Assembly: GCA_044353165.1 (NCBI GenBank)
Contig: JBILCM010000063.1
Span: 1-12,442, forward strand
Source: JBILCM01 sp044353165
GTDB lineage: Bacteria > Bacillota > Bacilli > Paenibacillales > YIM-B00363
Direction of reading: 5' to 3'
DNA length: 12,442 nt
Positions within the stretch are counted from its first letter, which is position 1, and every line of letters begins with the position of its first letter. The notes beneath the pieces were generated by a model. That model was given only the letters and a program-made list of their open reading frames with translations, had not been told where the DNA came from and searched no databases. Shown here one piece after another: positions 1 through 6,915 of this stretch. Position numbers and translations under genes: made by a program.

Positions 1-104
1 TGCATCGCCAATTGTTCCGGTGTATCGACGACAGGCAATTGCAACTGGGCCAGACCGATCACCACGCCATCCGGCGATTTATTTAAGCCTCCCAAACCGC
101 TCAT
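1..104 (-). CDS. Formamidase-like nitrilase-superfamily amidase, N-terminal fragment (cut by window edge)
   Basis: Only the first 34 codons are present; the gene runs off the left edge. The readable start is MSGLGGLNKSPDGVVIGLAQ followed by LQLPVV. From memory this is the characteristic N-terminus of bacterial formamidase/acylamide amidohydrolase proteins of the nitrilase superfamily, which hydrolyse formamide or short aliphatic amides to ammonia and the acid with a Glu-Lys-Cys triad. None of those catalytic residues falls inside the fragment, so the call rests on the N-terminal signature and context. The ATG at 104-102 has a G-rich ribosome binding site (AGGGGG) about 7 nt upstream. It starts 33 nt after the stop of the BMP receptor gene, so it is most likely the last or a late gene of the importer operon. 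Another nitrilase-family amidase is possible. Confidence 0.7.
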   Translation of the reverse strand, partial: MSGLGGLNKSPDGVVIGLAQLQLPVVDTPEQLAM

Positions 105-137
105 CGAACGACCCCCTGCTGTGCAACTTCAACTTTA

Positions 138-1304
138 TTATTGTGGAATACTGCCCGTAACACCTTCAACCAAGTAATCTGTCGATTCCAATTGATCTAC
201 CGTCGGGTTCACGCCATCTTCAATACGCACTGCGCCGGATTGATCTTTCACAGGACCTGCGAATGGATTGAGCGTCCCAGCGATAATAGCTTGTTTCTTC
301 TCTTCCACCAACGCTTGCACGTCTGCTGGCACTTCTGCTCCGAAGCCTGTCGAGAGAACAATGTTGTCGCTCAGCGTTCCGCGATATTTGCCGTCATATT
401 TGCTGCCTTTGAAATTGCCCTCGGAAGCGGTCTTCACCATGTCGACATACAATGCTGGCCAGTTCCAGACGGAACCTACGATCCAACCTTTGGGTGCTAA
501 CGATGATGCATCGGCATGATAACCTACGGTCAACGCGCCTCTGCGTTCAGCTGTTTCGATGATCGTCTTCGTGCAATCTTGATGCTGCGTCAACACGTCG
601 GCTCCGCCGTCAATAAGGGAGTTCGCTGCTGTAGCTTGTTGCCCAGGATCACACCAGCTGCCGGTGAACACGACCGTTGTGGTCACATCAGGATTAACGG
701 ATTGCGCACCGCGCTGGAATGCATTCACGTTCAACAATACTTGTGGAATCGGAACCGATACGATAAATCCGAGTTTGTTCGATTTTGTCATTTTGCCTGC
801 TGCAATGCCCGCCAAGTAGACAGGTTCATAGATCGTTCCAAAATAAGTGCCTAGATTTTCTGCATTCTTCAATCCGCCTTGGTGGAAGAACGCTACGTCA
901 GGATGACGCTTCGCTACGTTGAGTGCAGGGTCCAAGTGACCATACGAGGTGGGGAAAATGATTTTCGCGCCGTCTTGAATCATCTGCTCCATCACGCGCT
1001 CGGCTTCTGCTGTTTCTGGAACGTTCTCAACGCGTAACATTTTCAAATCCGGGAAAGCTTCCTCCACGCCTTGGCTACCAATATAAGCCGCTTGGTTGTA
1101 TCCAAAGTCATCTTTCGCGCCTACAAAGATAAATCCTACAGCAGTTCCGCCTGTGCCGATTGCACCTTCAGCAGCCGCTTCTGTGGATGCTTCACTTTCC
1201 GTCTCTGTTGCCGCCTCTTCTTCTTCAGCTCCGGGTTGGCTGCACCCCGCAACCACAACCATCATGACCATCAACAACAACAGCATACTTCTCATCCACT
1301 TCAT
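138..1304 (-). CDS. BMP-family (basic membrane lipoprotein) substrate-binding lipoprotein of ABC importer
   Basis: A 388-residue extracytoplasmic receptor that would capture the substrate and deliver it to the two permeases encoded just upstream. The start is a signal peptide with a basic MKWMRS end, a Leu/Met/Val-rich core and lipobox VAGC (lipidated Cys21). An acidic Ala/Glu/Thr linker follows (about 22-52), then a PBP1-like BMP domain to the C-terminus. Landmarks are GAKDDFGYNQ near 62-71, the segment SWCDPGQQ, and VWNWPALYVD, typical of the BMP subgroup often found next to nucleobase or amide catabolism genes. The frame is open for 170 codons further upstream, but that part overlaps the permease gene and has no signal peptide. 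The ATG at 1304 has GGAGGGG 7-8 nt before it and is the real start. Related receptors bind nucleosides or nucleobases; the ligand here is unknown, and context favours biuret, a ureide or a small N-heterocycle. Confidence 0.9.
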   Translation of the reverse strand: MKWMRSMLLLLMVMMVVVAGCSQPGAEEEEAATETESEASTEAAAEGAIGTGGTAVGFIFVGAKDDFGYNQAAYIGSQGVEEAFPDLKMLRVENVPETAEAERVMEQMIQDGAKIIFPTSYGHLDPALNVAKRHPDVAFFHQGGLKNAENLGTYFGTIYEPVYLAGIAAGKMTKSNKLGFIVSVPIPQVLLNVNAFQRGAQSVNPDVTTTVVFTGSWCDPGQQATAANSLIDGGADVLTQHQDCTKTIIETAERRGALTVGYHADASSLAPKGWIVGSVWNWPALYVDMVKTASEGNFKGSKYDGKYRGTLSDNIVLSTGFGAEVPADVQALVEEKKQAIIAGTLNPFAGPVKDQSGAVRIEDGVNPTVDQLESTDYLVEGVTGSIPQ

Positions 1305-1354
1305 AAAATACCCCTCCGCATGTTGATATATTTTATTTACGGCAACCGACGGGT

Positions 1355-2266
1355 TTACCCGCTGGATACACCGGTAAATACTTTCCCAAGGCCTTCCGGA
1401 ATTTGACTGCGCTGCTTGTACTCCACGACATACAACGCGACTAACGTAATGACATAAGGTGCCATGAACATAAAGTATGGCGAGATGGGGAGTCCCATCT
1501 GTTGAATCGCCAGCTGCATCGCTTGAGCTGCGCCGAACAAGTACGCCCCTACCATCGCACGGATCGGCTTCCATGAAGCGAAAATTACGAGCGCCACTGC
1601 GACAATGCCGCGCCCTTGCACCATATTTTCTACCCAGCTGTGCGTGTACGCGATCGACAGCTGCGCACCGCCGAGTCCAGCTAAGAAACCACCTGCCATG
1701 ACCGCAGCGTAACGAATCAGGAGTGGGTTGAGGCCGTTCGCGTGTAATACTTCTTCCCGTTCCCCGGTTGCTCTTAAGATCACACCTACGCGTGTTCGGA
1801 ACAGTAAAAACCATAATAATGGAACGAGTAAGAACGAAATGTAAGTTAACGGGTCATGTTGGAAGAGGATCTTCCCAATGAACGGGATTTCAGACAATAA
1901 GGGTATCGGTACAGGATTAAAGCCCACAATTTGTTCACTGACGAAATCGCGCCCGAAGAACGAAGTCAATCCTATCCCTAGGAACATTAAAGTTAACCCT
2001 GTGGCGAGTTGGTTCGCATGACACGTCAACACCAAGAACGCATGAATGAGTGATAACAACAATCCGCCCATCCCGCCGGCAAGTGCTCCCAGCCACGGAT
2101 TGCCTGTCCACACGGTGACTGCAAACCCGCCGAATGCACCCGCAAGCATCGATCCTTCCGTGCCGAGATTGATTACCCCCGCCCGCTCCGAGATGAGCTC
2201 GCCTTGTGTGGCGAACATGACAGATGTGCCTGAACGAATTGCACCCGTTAAGATATCCACGATCAT
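1355..2266 (-). CDS. BMP-type ABC importer permease (NupQ/YufQ-like, second permease)
   Basis: Inner-membrane permease of 303 residues in the branched-chain amino acid/ribose-type permease family (BPD_transp_2). The N-terminal region carries the family signature GELISERAGVINLGTEGSML, which corresponds to the ISERAGVxNLGxEG motif of YufQ/NupQ-like proteins. Several hydrophobic helices follow (for example LGALAGGMGGLLLSLIHAFL and a late FMFMAPYVITLVALYVVEY segment). It would pair with the permease encoded upstream. The frame also has a GTG at 2278, but an ATG at 2266-2264 overlaps the upstream stop as ATGA (2263-2266) with AAGGTGG about 9 nt before it. I therefore chose 2266; the GTG adds four residues. 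The downstream receptor gene starts 50 nt after the stop. Family assignment is firm; the transported compound is inferred only from the neighbours. Confidence 0.88.
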   Translation of the reverse strand: MIVDILTGAIRSGTSVMFATQGELISERAGVINLGTEGSMLAGAFGGFAVTVWTGNPWLGALAGGMGGLLLSLIHAFLVLTCHANQLATGLTLMFLGIGLTSFFGRDFVSEQIVGFNPVPIPLLSEIPFIGKILFQHDPLTYISFLLVPLLWFLLFRTRVGVILRATGEREEVLHANGLNPLLIRYAAVMAGGFLAGLGGAQLSIAYTHSWVENMVQGRGIVAVALVIFASWKPIRAMVGAYLFGAAQAMQLAIQQMGLPISPYFMFMAPYVITLVALYVVEYKQRSQIPEGLGKVFTGVSSG

Positions 2267-3324
2267 CTCTTCAACCACCTTCCGCTACCTAATAAGAAGA
2301 GAAGCACGAGCGCCATAAGAATATGTACTGATGAAGAAGGCAGTCCGGAATTCATCTCCAAGGAATTGCCTGCCACGCTAATCATGCCCAGCAAGAGCGC
2401 TGTAAAGATCAATCGCAAAGGGTGATTCCACGCCATCCATGCGGCCAGAAAACCGAGGTACCCATACGTTGCCCCCGTTGTCGGGCGAAGTCTCCCTTCG
2501 ATACCTGCGATCTCGATCATGCCAGCGATACCTGCAATGGCACCGGCAGCAATCAGTACCCAGAATTGCATGCGTCCGACGCGAAAACCGGCTCGCTCTG
2601 CGGCAAAGATGTTGCTGCCAAGCACACGGATGCGAAAGCCAAGTCTTGTCTTCGTGAGAAGAATCCAGACGCACACCGCTACGACCAAGGCCATCAGAAT
2701 GCCTAGATGCAAGCGACTTCCATTCACGATCGGCAGGCGCAAGGCCGACGATATTTCCGGGGAGAAAGGCCAATTGAACGACTTCGGGTCTTTCAGTAAT
2801 CCATGGACGAAGAAACCGACCGTGAAGAATGCCACGTAATTAAGCAACAGGCTGGTGATCGTCTCGTTCATCCGCCCCCTGACCTTCAAGATGGCTGTGA
2901 TTCCCGCCCACAGTGCGCCGCCTGCGGCACCTGCGAGAACCAGGATCGGAAGTCCGATCCAGGATGGAACATGGGTCAGATAAAATACGGCAAACCACGT
3001 TGACATCAACGCGCCTATAGCGAGTTGCCCTTCGCCGCCCACGTTAATCATCCCAGCCCGAGCTGGCAGCGCCGCTGCCAATCCAGTCAACATGATCGGC
3101 GTGGCCTTAATCAACACTTCACCGAATCCATACAGGTTGCCGAAACTTGATGTGAACATCGAAATATATAAATCGATTGGATTGACATCATAGAATAGAA
3201 GGAACAGTCCAAACACGGCAAAAGGTGCAAGGAAAACACCTACTTGAAGCATGATGTTACGCAACGTCTTGCTGTATGCTGTGGGCGTTGCGGAAGGCAG
3301 CTTGGCAACGATCGGTTTGTTCAT
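2263..3324 (-). CDS. BMP-type ABC importer permease (NupP/YufP-like, first permease)
   Basis: Inner-membrane permease of 353 residues. A short cytoplasmic N-terminus is followed by a first membrane helix (about 29-46), then the signature region LTGLAAALPARAGMINVGGE, the YufP/NupP-type version of the motif in its partner. More hydrophobic helices run to the C-terminus (LGSGRWLKR). The segment KVRGRMNETITSLLLNYVAF is the expected cytoplasmic loop that contacts the ATPase. A TTG one codon upstream (3327) is also open, but the ATG at 3324 overlaps the ATPase stop as TGATG and has GGGGGAG about 8 nt before it, so translation is coupled to the ATPase. Its own stop overlaps the start of the next permease (ATGA). 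Function in the heteromeric importer is firm; substrate is inferred. Confidence 0.9.
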   Translation of the reverse strand: MNKPIVAKLPSATPTAYSKTLRNIMLQVGVFLAPFAVFGLFLLFYDVNPIDLYISMFTSSFGNLYGFGEVLIKATPIMLTGLAAALPARAGMINVGGEGQLAIGALMSTWFAVFYLTHVPSWIGLPILVLAGAAGGALWAGITAILKVRGRMNETITSLLLNYVAFFTVGFFVHGLLKDPKSFNWPFSPEISSALRLPIVNGSRLHLGILMALVVAVCVWILLTKTRLGFRIRVLGSNIFAAERAGFRVGRMQFWVLIAAGAIAGIAGMIEIAGIEGRLRPTTGATYGYLGFLAAWMAWNHPLRLIFTALLLGMISVAGNSLEMNSGLPSSSVHILMALVLLFLLGSGRWLKR

Positions 3325-4874
3325 CAAGCGGTCTCCCCCTTCAGCATGAACGTCCCAATCTGTTCCATTCCGGTCTGCTCAGGAAAATAGGGCCCCATCA
3401 GTCGCTTGCCGCTCACAACGACAAGTCGGTCCGACAGCTTGAATAACTCTTCCAAGTCCTCTGAGAACAAGAGAATGGCTGTGCCTTGAGATGCCATAGC
3501 GATCAGTTGTTGTTGCACCGCACGCGTCGTTCCAATATCAAGTCCCCGGCTTGGATAACTTACAATCAAAATTTTCGGCTTGCGGATGAGCGCGCGCGTC
3601 AGCACCATGCGCTGAATGTTGCCGCCAGACAATGTATTCGCCTTGCGATTCGATGCGGCCAAGTCAAGCAACTTCGCTTCTTTGCTGGCATCCAGCTGAC
3701 TTTGCAACCCGCTCCAATGAATGTCTAACCCGCGAGGTAACATATCGTATCCGTCAAGCACCATATGCTCGAGTATGGTGAAACCCGGAATGACCGACTC
3801 TTTCACCGGATCTTCGGAAATATAGCTGACACCCGCTTCAATAAATTGCTTCGTGCCGCCTTTCATCGTGCGTCCGTTCACTTGAATCGTACCCTCAGCT
3901 AGCGACCGCAAGCCGAACAACGTCTCTGCCAATTCCCGCTGCCCATTGCCTGAAATACCAGCCACGCCCGTAATTTCACCGTAATGGAGCGTAAGTTGGA
4001 GCTCTTGCAACACCATTTGGCCGTGATCCCCAAGCACCTTGCCGCCTTGTACCTTGACCGCTTCTTGTGCGGTTGCGCGGTTTTGCGTGGGTGATAATGG
4101 TTTGGTGATCGTCTGCAGTGGTTTCATTCCCATCATCGCTTGAATGAGTTGTTCACCGTGCAAACCCTCGTTCCGGCTTACGGTGTAGGTCACTTCCCCG
4201 CCGCGAAGTACGGTCACCACATCAGCACATGCCAACACTTCATTGATCTTGTGCGTGATAAGCAGAATGCCGTATCCATCTTTGCGAAGCAAATCGAGCA
4301 TCGCCAAGAAAGACTCCACTTCTTGCGGAACAAGCACACTCGTAGGTTCATCAAAAATGATCAAGCGGGTGTTGGGCATTAACAACACCTTCACAATTTC
4401 TAGCCGTTGCCGCTGACCGAGATCCAGCTCCCAGACATAGGCGTCTGGATTCACGGCAAGTTGGTATTGTTGCGAAATCTCGATAATTTTGTTCCGGAGT
4501 TGTTTCCTTCGCAGACGCCATCCGCCACCGGTCACTGACAACGCAATATTCTCAAGAACGGTCAAGGCAGGCACCAGGCGAAAATCTTGAAACACCATGC
4601 CAATGCCCCGCTCACGCGCTTTCGCTGGAGGGTGCAAAATCACCGGTTGATCATCCATCCTTAGCTCTCCCGCATCAGGGACATAAACACCATAGAGCAT
4701 TTTCATTAATGTGCTTTTGCCGGCGCCATTCTCCCCGAGCACAGCATGAATTTGCCCGCTTTGCACGTCGAGATGAACATCGTGGTTTGCGACAAGGGAG
4801 CCAAATCGTTTGGTTAAACCTTGCGCGCTAAGAAGAGAACGCTTGGTGTGTGTTGCATCCGTGCTCGGTGTCAT
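3324..4874 (-). CDS. Tandem-domain ABC importer ATPase (NupO/YufO-like)
   Basis: A 516-residue protein with two fused nucleotide-binding domains that powers the BMP importer. Domain 1 has Walker A GENGAGKST (47-55), Q-loop Q96, Walker B LIIFDE (171-176) and H208. Its signature is LDLGQ (150-154) instead of the usual LSxGQ. Domain 2 has a degenerate Walker A, GISGNGQRE (307-315), with no P-loop Lys, a good signature LSGGN (415-419), and Walker B ILIVSY (435-440) with Tyr where the catalytic Glu would be. Degeneration of the second domain is usual in this family. It is the first gene of the importer operon. The ATG at 4874 has GGATGTGATC upstream, which matches the anti-Shine-Dalgarno complement except at one base. 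A GlnR/TnrA-type dyad lies 22 nt upstream of the start. Confidence 0.92.
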   Translation of the reverse strand: MTPSTDATHTKRSLLSAQGLTKRFGSLVANHDVHLDVQSGQIHAVLGENGAGKSTLMKMLYGVYVPDAGELRMDDQPVILHPPAKARERGIGMVFQDFRLVPALTVLENIALSVTGGGWRLRRKQLRNKIIEISQQYQLAVNPDAYVWELDLGQRQRLEIVKVLLMPNTRLIIFDEPTSVLVPQEVESFLAMLDLLRKDGYGILLITHKINEVLACADVVTVLRGGEVTYTVSRNEGLHGEQLIQAMMGMKPLQTITKPLSPTQNRATAQEAVKVQGGKVLGDHGQMVLQELQLTLHYGEITGVAGISGNGQRELAETLFGLRSLAEGTIQVNGRTMKGGTKQFIEAGVSYISEDPVKESVIPGFTILEHMVLDGYDMLPRGLDIHWSGLQSQLDASKEAKLLDLAASNRKANTLSGGNIQRMVLTRALIRKPKILIVSYPSRGLDIGTTRAVQQQLIAMASQGTAILLFSEDLEELFKLSDRLVVVSGKRLMGPYFPEQTGMEQIGTFMLKGETA

Positions 4875-4895
4875 GGGATCACATCCATACTTTTA

Positions 4896-4912
4896 TGTAA
4901 TATTATATGACA
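4896..4912. promoter_or_regulatory. GlnR/TnrA-type operator, perfect consensus match
   Basis: The sequence TGTAATATTATATGACA fits every fixed position of the Bacillus GlnR/TnrA consensus TGTNANAWWWTMTNACA. It lies 22 nt upstream of the ATPase start and contains, on the minus strand, a TATAAT hexamer (4902-4907). A bound GlnR-type repressor would block a promoter using that -10. If the promoter instead uses the TATAAT at 4942-4947, the site sits just downstream of the start point. Either geometry suits repression under nitrogen excess better than TnrA-style activation, which usually uses upstream sites. The match is seen directly; the regulator is inferred, and no GlnR/TnrA gene is in the window. 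Confidence 0.65.
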
Positions 4913-4921
4913 TTTAAATGT
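4910..4921. repeat. 12-bp perfect palindrome ACATTTAAATGT
   Basis: ACATTTAAATGT is its own reverse complement and overlaps the last 3 bp of the GlnR/TnrA-type dyad. It may be a second operator or a chance AT-rich palindrome. Confidence 0.4.
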
Positions 4922-4941
4922 GTGTTCTGTTTGTTTTGCTT

Positions 4942-4947
4942 ATTATA
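4942..4947 (-). promoter_or_regulatory. Candidate -10 box for the importer operon
   Basis: On the minus strand this reads TATAAT, a perfect -10, inside the imperfect palindrome TGCTTATTATAAAGCA (4937-4952). The hexamer 17 bp upstream (ATGTAA) is a poor -35. The promoter would therefore be weak or need an activator. The second TATAAT, at 4902-4907, also lacks a good -35, so which one is used cannot be decided from sequence. Confidence 0.4.
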
Positions 4948-5010
4948 AAGCATAAATTCATAAATTACATTAGGTGAAAATACTATTTTTTGACGTTATT
5001 TTTTATTAAC

Positions 5011-5050
5011 TTTATATATATCTTACATATATATTACATATAATTAACGC
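5011..5050. repeat. 11-bp-phased TTACA boxes upstream of the importer operon
   Basis: On the plus strand TTACAT occurs at 5023-5028 and 5034-5039, and a weaker TAACGC at 5045-5050. Their C residues (5026, 5037, 5048) are exactly 11 bp apart. On the minus strand the core reads TGTAA-TATATA-TGTAA, which matches the biuH sites TGTTA-TATATA-TGTTA apart from W positions. The stretch 5011-5027 is also a degenerate GlnR/TnrA site with a perfect right half (TATCTTACA) and three left-half mismatches. These are probably regulator-binding half-sites stacked on one DNA face. Confidence 0.5.
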
Positions 5051-5108
5051 ATCGGTCGCCTCAAAGCTCCGAATTTGCTGTCTGCATGTTATATCACCTT
5101 ACCCGATG

Positions 5109-6884
5109 TTATTGCATCGCAGCCCGCCAGCCCCCATAACTCGAGATATCTTCCGCTGTCGCCTCTGCATAACCCTCGCAGATAAAGCCCGGTACCTGCA
5201 ATCCATTCGACAACTCCACTTTACCGATACCTAACGGAGAAGGGATCAACGCCGCAAATACGCCAAAATGTTTTTGCGGCATGCGCCAAACCTCCACTTG
5301 AATCACACTCCCGCCCGTCTGCAACTTGATCAGACCCGGCTTGGCAGGGGTGGTCGGTAGTTTCACCATGCGATATCGCGCAGCTGTTGTCGTCTCTTGG
5401 ATAAAGACTGCACCGTGTTCCTTCATTTGCTTCTCCAAGGGCAACCCTCGCATATGCAGTCCGCATACCGCGACAAGTACGCTTCCTTCTACCGGAACGA
5501 GCGACTCCAGAAGGGACGCACCAGTGGATTGCCCCGCCTTCTTCTGCAAATACAATGCTCCAGCTCCCATCAATAAGCTTTCTTGGTCTGCTAAAGCAAA
5601 CAACGTGATCCCGAAGGGCATACCTTCCGCCGCCTCATCGCTCGGTAAGGCAAGCGCGCATAAATCCAACAGGTTGCAGTGGTTGGTATACATGCCCATG
5701 TCTCGATTCGTTCGAATCGGATCGCCCGCAACTTCTTCGCGGGTCCACGTACCTCCCGCTGTCGGGAATGCAATGACAGCATCACGTAGCAACGCTTGCA
5801 CCTGCTTCTTGTATCGCTGCAAAGCATGCATCGATCGGAATGCAGAAGCAGCATCATAGCTGGACGAGTGACCCGACCGTAAGACTTGCTCCGTTACCGG
5901 ATAAAGACACCCCGGATGCGACTCGATAAATGCACCCAAGCTTGCCCAACGTTCGGCAATCCAAGGACCTTCATAGAGAATTGAAGCCGCCTCAGCGAAT
6001 ACCGTCGCATCGACCTTCACGACCGGCAAGCCGAGCTGTTCTAGACGAGTCATTGCACGCGCCCAAGCAGCTTCATATGCATCCGCAAGTTTTCCGAAGA
6101 ACGCGAGAGGTTCTTTGGGAACTAAGATTTTGGAGGGCGTCCGAGTTGACAACGGCGCAAGTTCACGGCTCCAGGGATCCGCTTCATCCGCTACCCTGAC
6201 GGCACGATCGACCGCAACCACATCTTCTAACGTGTTTGTGAAGACACTGATGCAATCCAAGCTTTCACAAGCTGGGACGACGCCGCTTTTGGACCAAGCA
6301 CCCAAACTCGACTTGAATCCGATCAATCCATGCAGTGCCGCCGGAACTCTGCCGGATCCTGCGGTGTCGGTTCCCAGCGCGAACGCGCATTGACCTCTGG
6401 CGACGGCAACCGCTGAGCCTGAACTTGAGCCTCCGCTGATCCAAGCTTCGTCCACCGCATGATGCGTCTCACCATAGGGACTTCTCGTCCCGACAAGACC
6501 TGTGGCGAATTGGTCCATGTTTGTTTTCCCAATGGGAATGGCTCCCGCTTCGATCAACAGGCGAACGACCGTCGCATGTGTCGTAGGAACGTAAGCAAAC
6601 GCCGGACAACCAGCTGTCGTCGGCACGCCCGCTACGTCGATATTGTCTTTAATGGCAAAAGGAATCCCCCACAACGGCTTATCTTCAGGCCGCCACTGCT
6701 TCAGTTGCTCCAAATAAGGCTCCATTCGAGCCATCGAAGGCGGTGTAATCCAAATATTCATGTGTCGATCATCTTCGGCTTTGCGTACCACATCGCGCAT
6801 CACTTGCTCGGGCGTGCATTCCCTATTCATGTACTTACGGCGCAGGTCGGTGATTGTAAGCGCGCAAGTCCGTATCATGTCCAT
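5109..6884 (-). CDS. atzF: Allophanate hydrolase (amidase-signature enzyme)
   Basis: A 591-residue cytoplasmic enzyme that hydrolyses allophanate, the product of biuret hydrolase, releasing ammonia and CO2. The amidase-signature domain (about 20-450) has the Ser-cisSer-Lys triad: K79 in FAIKDNID, S153 in GGSSSGS and S177 in GTDTAGSGRVPA. The spacings (74 and 24 residues) equal those I recall for Pseudomonas AtzF. A distinct C-terminal domain (about 465-591) begins near SVLVAVCGLHMRGLPLE and ends VPGFICEGYA...DISSYGGWRAA. This is the allophanate-hydrolase C-terminal module and separates it from ordinary amidases. Length is close to the roughly 600 residues of known AtzF. The ATG at 6884 has AAAGGTGAG 7 nt upstream. 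It begins 31 nt after the biuH stop and should share its transcript. Confidence 0.93.
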   Translation of the reverse strand: MDMIRTCALTITDLRRKYMNRECTPEQVMRDVVRKAEDDRHMNIWITPPSMARMEPYLEQLKQWRPEDKPLWGIPFAIKDNIDVAGVPTTAGCPAFAYVPTTHATVVRLLIEAGAIPIGKTNMDQFATGLVGTRSPYGETHHAVDEAWISGGSSSGSAVAVARGQCAFALGTDTAGSGRVPAALHGLIGFKSSLGAWSKSGVVPACESLDCISVFTNTLEDVVAVDRAVRVADEADPWSRELAPLSTRTPSKILVPKEPLAFFGKLADAYEAAWARAMTRLEQLGLPVVKVDATVFAEAASILYEGPWIAERWASLGAFIESHPGCLYPVTEQVLRSGHSSSYDAASAFRSMHALQRYKKQVQALLRDAVIAFPTAGGTWTREEVAGDPIRTNRDMGMYTNHCNLLDLCALALPSDEAAEGMPFGITLFALADQESLLMGAGALYLQKKAGQSTGASLLESLVPVEGSVLVAVCGLHMRGLPLEKQMKEHGAVFIQETTTAARYRMVKLPTTPAKPGLIKLQTGGSVIQVEVWRMPQKHFGVFAALIPSPLGIGKVELSNGLQVPGFICEGYAEATAEDISSYGGWRAAMQ

Positions 6885-6915
6885 ATGAACTCACCTTTCT
6901 GTTTCGAAAGTCCAA

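Larger units (their letters stand above)
4875..5108. other. AT-rich regulatory gap between atzF and the importer operon
   Basis: This 234-bp stretch has no plausible gene on either strand. It holds at least one candidate minus-strand promoter for the importer, a perfect GlnR/TnrA dyad, a 12-bp palindrome and a block of 11-bp-phased TTACA boxes, each listed separately. I see no convincing U-tract terminator after atzF: CATCGG (5050-5055) and CCGATG (5103-5108) are complementary but 47 nt apart and not followed by T residues on the minus strand. Read-through from biuH-atzF into the importer genes is therefore possible. No riboswitch core was recognised. Confidence 0.7.

Noticed and set aside
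1350..1361. Small hairpin CGGGTTTACCCG between permease and receptor genes, considered as a terminator or attenuator
   Set aside because: The stem is only 4-5 bp with a tiny loop, overlaps the permease stop, and has no T-run on the minus strand.
1305..1814. 170-codon upstream in-frame extension of the receptor gene
   Set aside because: It overlaps the permease gene in another frame, looks like an out-of-frame shadow (Arg/Cys-rich), and would bury the lipoprotein signal peptide that starts at 1304.
5050..5108. CATCGG/CCGATG inverted repeat after atzF, considered as its terminator
   Set aside because: The 6-bp arms are 47 nt apart and no U-tract follows.
5326..5859. 177-codon open frame on the plus strand
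   Set aside because: It is antisense to atzF, with Ser/Ala/Arg-rich low-information sequence, no ribosome binding site and no recognisable domain.
5109..6884. Generic amidase or GatA
   Set aside because: The C-terminal allophanate-hydrolase domain and the triad spacing are specific to AtzF-type enzymes.
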